In this document: positions 61,397 to 64,000 of the stretch, one piece after another
Position numbering within the stretch: position 1 is the stretch's first letter
How the letters are laid out: each line of letters begins with the position of its first letter
DNA from: Mesorhizobium sp. M2E.F.Ca.ET.219.01.1.1
Lineage (GTDB): Bacteria > Pseudomonadota > Alphaproteobacteria > Rhizobiales > Rhizobiaceae
Direction of reading: 5' to 3'
NCBI RefSeq assembly: GCF_004016445.2
Contig: NZ_SADT02000006.1
Location: 434,001 to 498,000, forward strand
Length of the DNA stretch: 64,000 nt
The notes under the pieces: generated by a model
What the model was told of the DNA's origin: nothing
The model's database searches: none
What the model saw: the letters and a program-made list of their open reading frames with translations, nothing else
Made by a program: the position numbers and the translations under genes

Positions 61397-62211
61397 GCAC
61401 CCGTCTGGCGCGCATCCTCACCACCATCTTCGTGCTGGCAATCGTGCTGCTGCCGATCTACTGGCTGGTCTCCACCTCGCTCAAGTCGAACCGCGAGATC
61501 ACCCAGGAAGGCACGCTCTATCCGCATGTGCCGACGCTCGACAATTACGTCAGGCTGTTCACCGAAAAGCAGTTCGGCTCCTATTTGACGAACTCGGTGG
61601 TGGTCACCTTCTTCTCGGTCGCGATAGCGCTGGTCTTCGGCGCGATGGGGGCCTACGCGATCGCAAGGTTCCGCCTGCCATTCGCCGCGGAGAGCAAGAT
61701 CGGTCTCTTCCTGCTGACACTGCGCATCATCCCACCGGTGGTGATCCTGATACCCGTCTATCTCTTGATGCTGAGCCTCGGGCTGCTCGACAGCTGGCTT
61801 GGCCTGATCGCCACCTACACCGCCTTCAACGTCACCTTTTGCGTCTGGATGATGGAGAGCTTCTTCCGCGAGATTCCCGTCGACCTCGAGGAGGCGGCCA
61901 TGGTGGACGGCGATTCACGCTTCGGCGCCTTCCGCCGCATCACGCTGCCGCTGGCAGCGCCGGGGTTGGCGGCCACCGCCATCTTCGCCGTGCTGGTCAC
62001 CTTCAACGAATTCCTTTTCGCGCTGGCGCTGACCGCGACGCCGCGCGCAATGACCATGCCGCGCGGCACCGCCACACTCATCGGGCGCATCGATACCGAC
62101 TGGGCCTCGATGGCCGCCGCCGGCGTCATCGGCGCACTGCCGATCGTCTTTTTCGCGTTGCTGGTGCAGCGGCACCTGGTTCGCGGCCTGACCATGGGCG
62201 CCGTGAAGTGA
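61393..62211 (+). CDS. CUT1 ABC transporter permease (MalG type)
   Basis: Inner-membrane permease of 272 residues. The start overlaps the previous gene (ATGA). LPIYWLVSTSLKSNREITQE, the EAA loop EEAAMVDGDSRFGAFRRITL and VTFNEFLFALALTATPRAMT are seen; the ending LVQRHLVRGLTMGAVK is shared with SmoG. Forms the channel with the MalF-type subunit. Confidence 0.94.
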   Translation: MSTRLARILTTIFVLAIVLLPIYWLVSTSLKSNREITQEGTLYPHVPTLDNYVRLFTEKQFGSYLTNSVVVTFFSVAIALVFGAMGAYAIARFRLPFAAESKIGLFLLTLRIIPPVVILIPVYLLMLSLGLLDSWLGLIATYTAFNVTFCVWMMESFFREIPVDLEEAAMVDGDSRFGAFRRITLPLAAPGLAATAIFAVLVTFNEFLFALALTATPRAMTMPRGTATLIGRIDTDWASMAAAGVIGALPIVFFALLVQRHLVRGLTMGAVK

Positions 62212-62270
62212 CCGCCGGCCGTGCATGTTGAACTGGCCGTCGCGGACGGCTGCACAGGAAAGTTGAACGC

Positions 62271-63263
62271 ATGATCGATGTTTGTCTGTTCGGGGTGGGA
62301 CTGATCGGAAGGGTGCATGCCGGCAATCTGGCGCGCCACCCGAAAGTGCGGCTGCGCTATATCGTCGATCCCAATCGGGAGGCCGCCGCCAAGGTCGCGG
62401 CCGCGACCGGCGCCGAGATCGCCGATACCGAGACCGTGATGAACGATCCGGCCGTGAAGATGGTGTTCATCGCGTCGGCGACGCGCACCCACGCCGAGCT
62501 CGCCATGGAAGCGGCGGCAAAGGGCAAGGCGATCTTCTGCGAGAAGCCGATCGATCTCGATCTCAAGCGCACGGACGAATGCCTGGCGGCGGTCGCGAAG
62601 GCCGGCGTGCCTTTCCAGATCGGTTTCAACCGCCGCTTCGATCCGAGCTTCCGGGCGCTGAAGGAGCGCCTCGACGGCGGCGAGATCGGCGCCGTCGAGC
62701 AGGTCATCATCACCAGCCGCGATCCAGAACCGGAAACCGAGGAAGCGCTGGCCGGAGGCGGAGGCGTCTTTCGCGAAATGACCATCCACGACTTCGACAT
62801 GGCGCGGAACATGCTGGGCGAGGAGCCGGTCGAGCTGTTCGCGACCGGTTCCTCGCTGGTGGCGCCGCAATACCGCAAGCTCGGCGACTACGACACCGCG
62901 ATGTTCATCCTGCGAACGGCGTCGGGCCGGCAATGCCACATCAACAACAGCGTCAGGGCCGCCTATGGCTACGACCAGCGCATCGAGGTGCACGGTGCCG
63001 ACGGCATGCTGCAGGCCGGCAACCGGCTGCCGACCTCGGTGGAGATGTATAGGAGCAATGGCATATCGCGCGACAAGCCCTACTACTTCTTCGTCGAACG
63101 CTATGCGGAATCCTACGCCGCCGAGATCGATCACTTCATCAGCTGCGTCGAAACCGGCAGGAGCCCGGCGGTCACCGCCAGCGACGGCCGCAAGGCCATG
63201 ATCCTTTGCGAGGCGGCGCTTGCGTCGGCGCGGTCCGGCAGGTTCGAGCCGGTAAAGCTCTGA
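62271..63263 (+). CDS. iolG: Inositol 2-dehydrogenase-like oxidoreductase (Gfo/Idh/MocA family)
   Basis: NAD-dependent dehydrogenase of 330 residues, likely acting on myo-inositol or a related cyclitol. Rossmann motif CLFGVGLIGRVHAGNLARHP, then the EKP lysine motif in IFCEKPIDLDLKRTDECL, QIGFNRRFDPSFRALKERLD and the active-site FREMTIHDFDMARNMLGEEP are in order. Follows the transporter by 60 bases. Assignment to IolG is by family and by iolE in the same cluster; other Gfo/Idh substrates are possible. Confidence 0.88.
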   Translation: MIDVCLFGVGLIGRVHAGNLARHPKVRLRYIVDPNREAAAKVAAATGAEIADTETVMNDPAVKMVFIASATRTHAELAMEAAAKGKAIFCEKPIDLDLKRTDECLAAVAKAGVPFQIGFNRRFDPSFRALKERLDGGEIGAVEQVIITSRDPEPETEEALAGGGGVFREMTIHDFDMARNMLGEEPVELFATGSSLVAPQYRKLGDYDTAMFILRTASGRQCHINNSVRAAYGYDQRIEVHGADGMLQAGNRLPTSVEMYRSNGISRDKPYYFFVERYAESYAAEIDHFISCVETGRSPAVTASDGRKAMILCEAALASARSGRFEPVKL

Positions 63264-63297
63264 GCGGATGGTCTGAAGGCAAGCAGGAGTCACCGAC

Positions 63298-64000
63298 ATG
63301 AAGATTGGCATGATCACCGACAGCCTGGGCAACCTGTCCTTCGACGAGATGCTGCGCGCCTCGGCCGAGCTTGGGCTGGAGAAGCTGGAGTTCGCCTGCG
63401 GCAACTGGTCGTCGGCGCCGCATATCGACCTGGCGGCGATGCTGCACAGTGCTGCGACCCGCGCCGAATTCGTCGCCAAGGTCCGCGACCACGGGCTGAC
63501 GATCGCGGCGCTCAACTGCTCGGGCAACCCGCTGCATCCGGGACCGCAGGGCAAGCAGCACCGCCAGGTGACCGAGGACACGATCCGGCTGGCGAGCCTG
63601 ATGGGCATCGACCGCGTGGTCATGATGTCCGGCCTGCCCGGAGGGCCGGGCGACGCCAACCCCAACTGGATCATCACCGACTGGCCGCCCGAATGCGCCG
63701 ACATCCAGCGCTACCAATGGGACGATTGCATCATCCCCTACTGGCGCGATCTGGTGAAATTCTCGAACAATCTCGGCATCGGCAAACTGTGCCTGGAACT
63801 GCATGGCCACCAGGCCGTCTACAACGTCCAGACGCTGTTCCGGCTGCGCGATGCCGTCGGCGAGACGGTCGGCGCGAACTACGATCCGAGCCATCCGATG
63901 TGGATGGGCGCCGATCCGATCGCCGCCGTGCGCAAGCTTGGCTCGGCGATCTACTATGTCCACGCCAAGGACACACGCGTCGAGCCGATACCGGCCGCCA
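63298..64000 (+). CDS. Sugar phosphate isomerase/epimerase family protein (partial, runs off right edge)
   Basis: TIM-barrel (AP endonuclease 2 family) protein; 234 residues are visible from the ATG at 63298, which follows AGCAGGAGTCACCGAC. Sequence begins MKIGMITDSLGNLSFDEMLR, with LEKLEFACGNWSSAPHIDLA, LNCSGNPLHPGPQGKQHRQ and LELHGHQAVYNVQTLFRLRD. Candidate metal ligands are in ANYDPSHPMWMGADP and YYVHAKDTRVEP. Part of the inositol-type operon; could be an inosose isomerase (IolI/IolH-like) or an epimerase. Confidence 0.88.
   Translation, partial: MKIGMITDSLGNLSFDEMLRASAELGLEKLEFACGNWSSAPHIDLAAMLHSAATRAEFVAKVRDHGLTIAALNCSGNPLHPGPQGKQHRQVTEDTIRLASLMGIDRVVMMSGLPGGPGDANPNWIITDWPPECADIQRYQWDDCIIPYWRDLVKFSNNLGIGKLCLELHGHQAVYNVQTLFRLRDAVGETVGANYDPSHPMWMGADPIAAVRKLGSAIYYVHAKDTRVEPIPAA

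Noticed and set aside
61815..63704. Long minus-strand open frame opposite the permease, iolG-like and isomerase genes
   Set aside because: Antisense; no recognisable protein, while the plus-strand proteins carry full family motifs.

Overview
The window looks like chromosomal DNA of a high-GC alphaproteobacterium in the order Hyphomicrobiales (Rhizobiales), most likely Mesorhizobium or a close relative. The grounds are the codon bias, the many ABC transporters with LysR, SorC, AraC and MocR regulators, the rhizobial-style intergenic palindromes, the urease gene order and a close NodF/NodE-like gene pair. No rRNA, CRISPR array, transposase or integrase was seen. The genus is an inference from content, not from a marker gene.

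Layout. 1-2729 (minus): livJ-livH-livM branched-chain amino-acid or amide uptake, cut by the left edge. 2885-5827 (minus): a polytopic membrane protein and pncB (NAD salvage). 6145-10668: a LysR regulator divergent from an agmatinase-family ureohydrolase, then a polar amino-acid ABC transporter (binding protein and two permeases) without an ATPase gene. 10768-11658: a tRNA-like gene with a 24-nt anticodon loop, followed directly by a protein with a HEPN-type RNxxxH motif. 11731-13134: a MATE exporter. 13379-19748 (plus): an AraC regulator and a CUT1 sugar transporter with its own polyol dehydrogenase. 19750-28673 (minus): a complete polyol operon (smoEFGK, smoS, mtlK, HAD phosphatase, FGGY kinase), probably controlled by the SorC regulator at 30071-31027, because both promoters carry paired GCAATT-type sites 19 bp apart.

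32156-41992 (minus): the urease locus ureD-A-(DUF1272)-(hupE/ureJ)-B ... C-(membrane protein)-(GST)-E-F-(DUF3995)-G, with two secreted-protein genes on the opposite strand between ureB and ureC. 42189-43656 (plus): NodF-like acyl carrier protein and NodE-like ketosynthase. 43783-52917: GST, a basic Ala/Lys-rich protein, a small P-loop kinase, a mutarotase-like protein, a large coiled-coil membrane protein, a D,D-carboxypeptidase lipoprotein, a universal stress protein with a perfect FNR/FixK box upstream, and a DUF1003 protein. 53131-54843: tRNA-Arg(CCG) followed by a lower-GC patch with a glycosyltransferase-like gene and a frameshifted phage-type muramidase remnant. 55002-64000: a MocR regulator, then an inositol-type cluster (iolE, CUT1 transporter, iolG-like dehydrogenase, TIM-barrel isomerase) cut by the right edge.

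Intergenic DNA carries several families of long mosaic inverted repeats, some of which form gene ends or start regions. The most unusual spot is the tRNA-like/HEPN pair at 10768-11658. The NodFE-like pair, the shared 19-bp-spaced operators and the FNR box are the next most testable observations.
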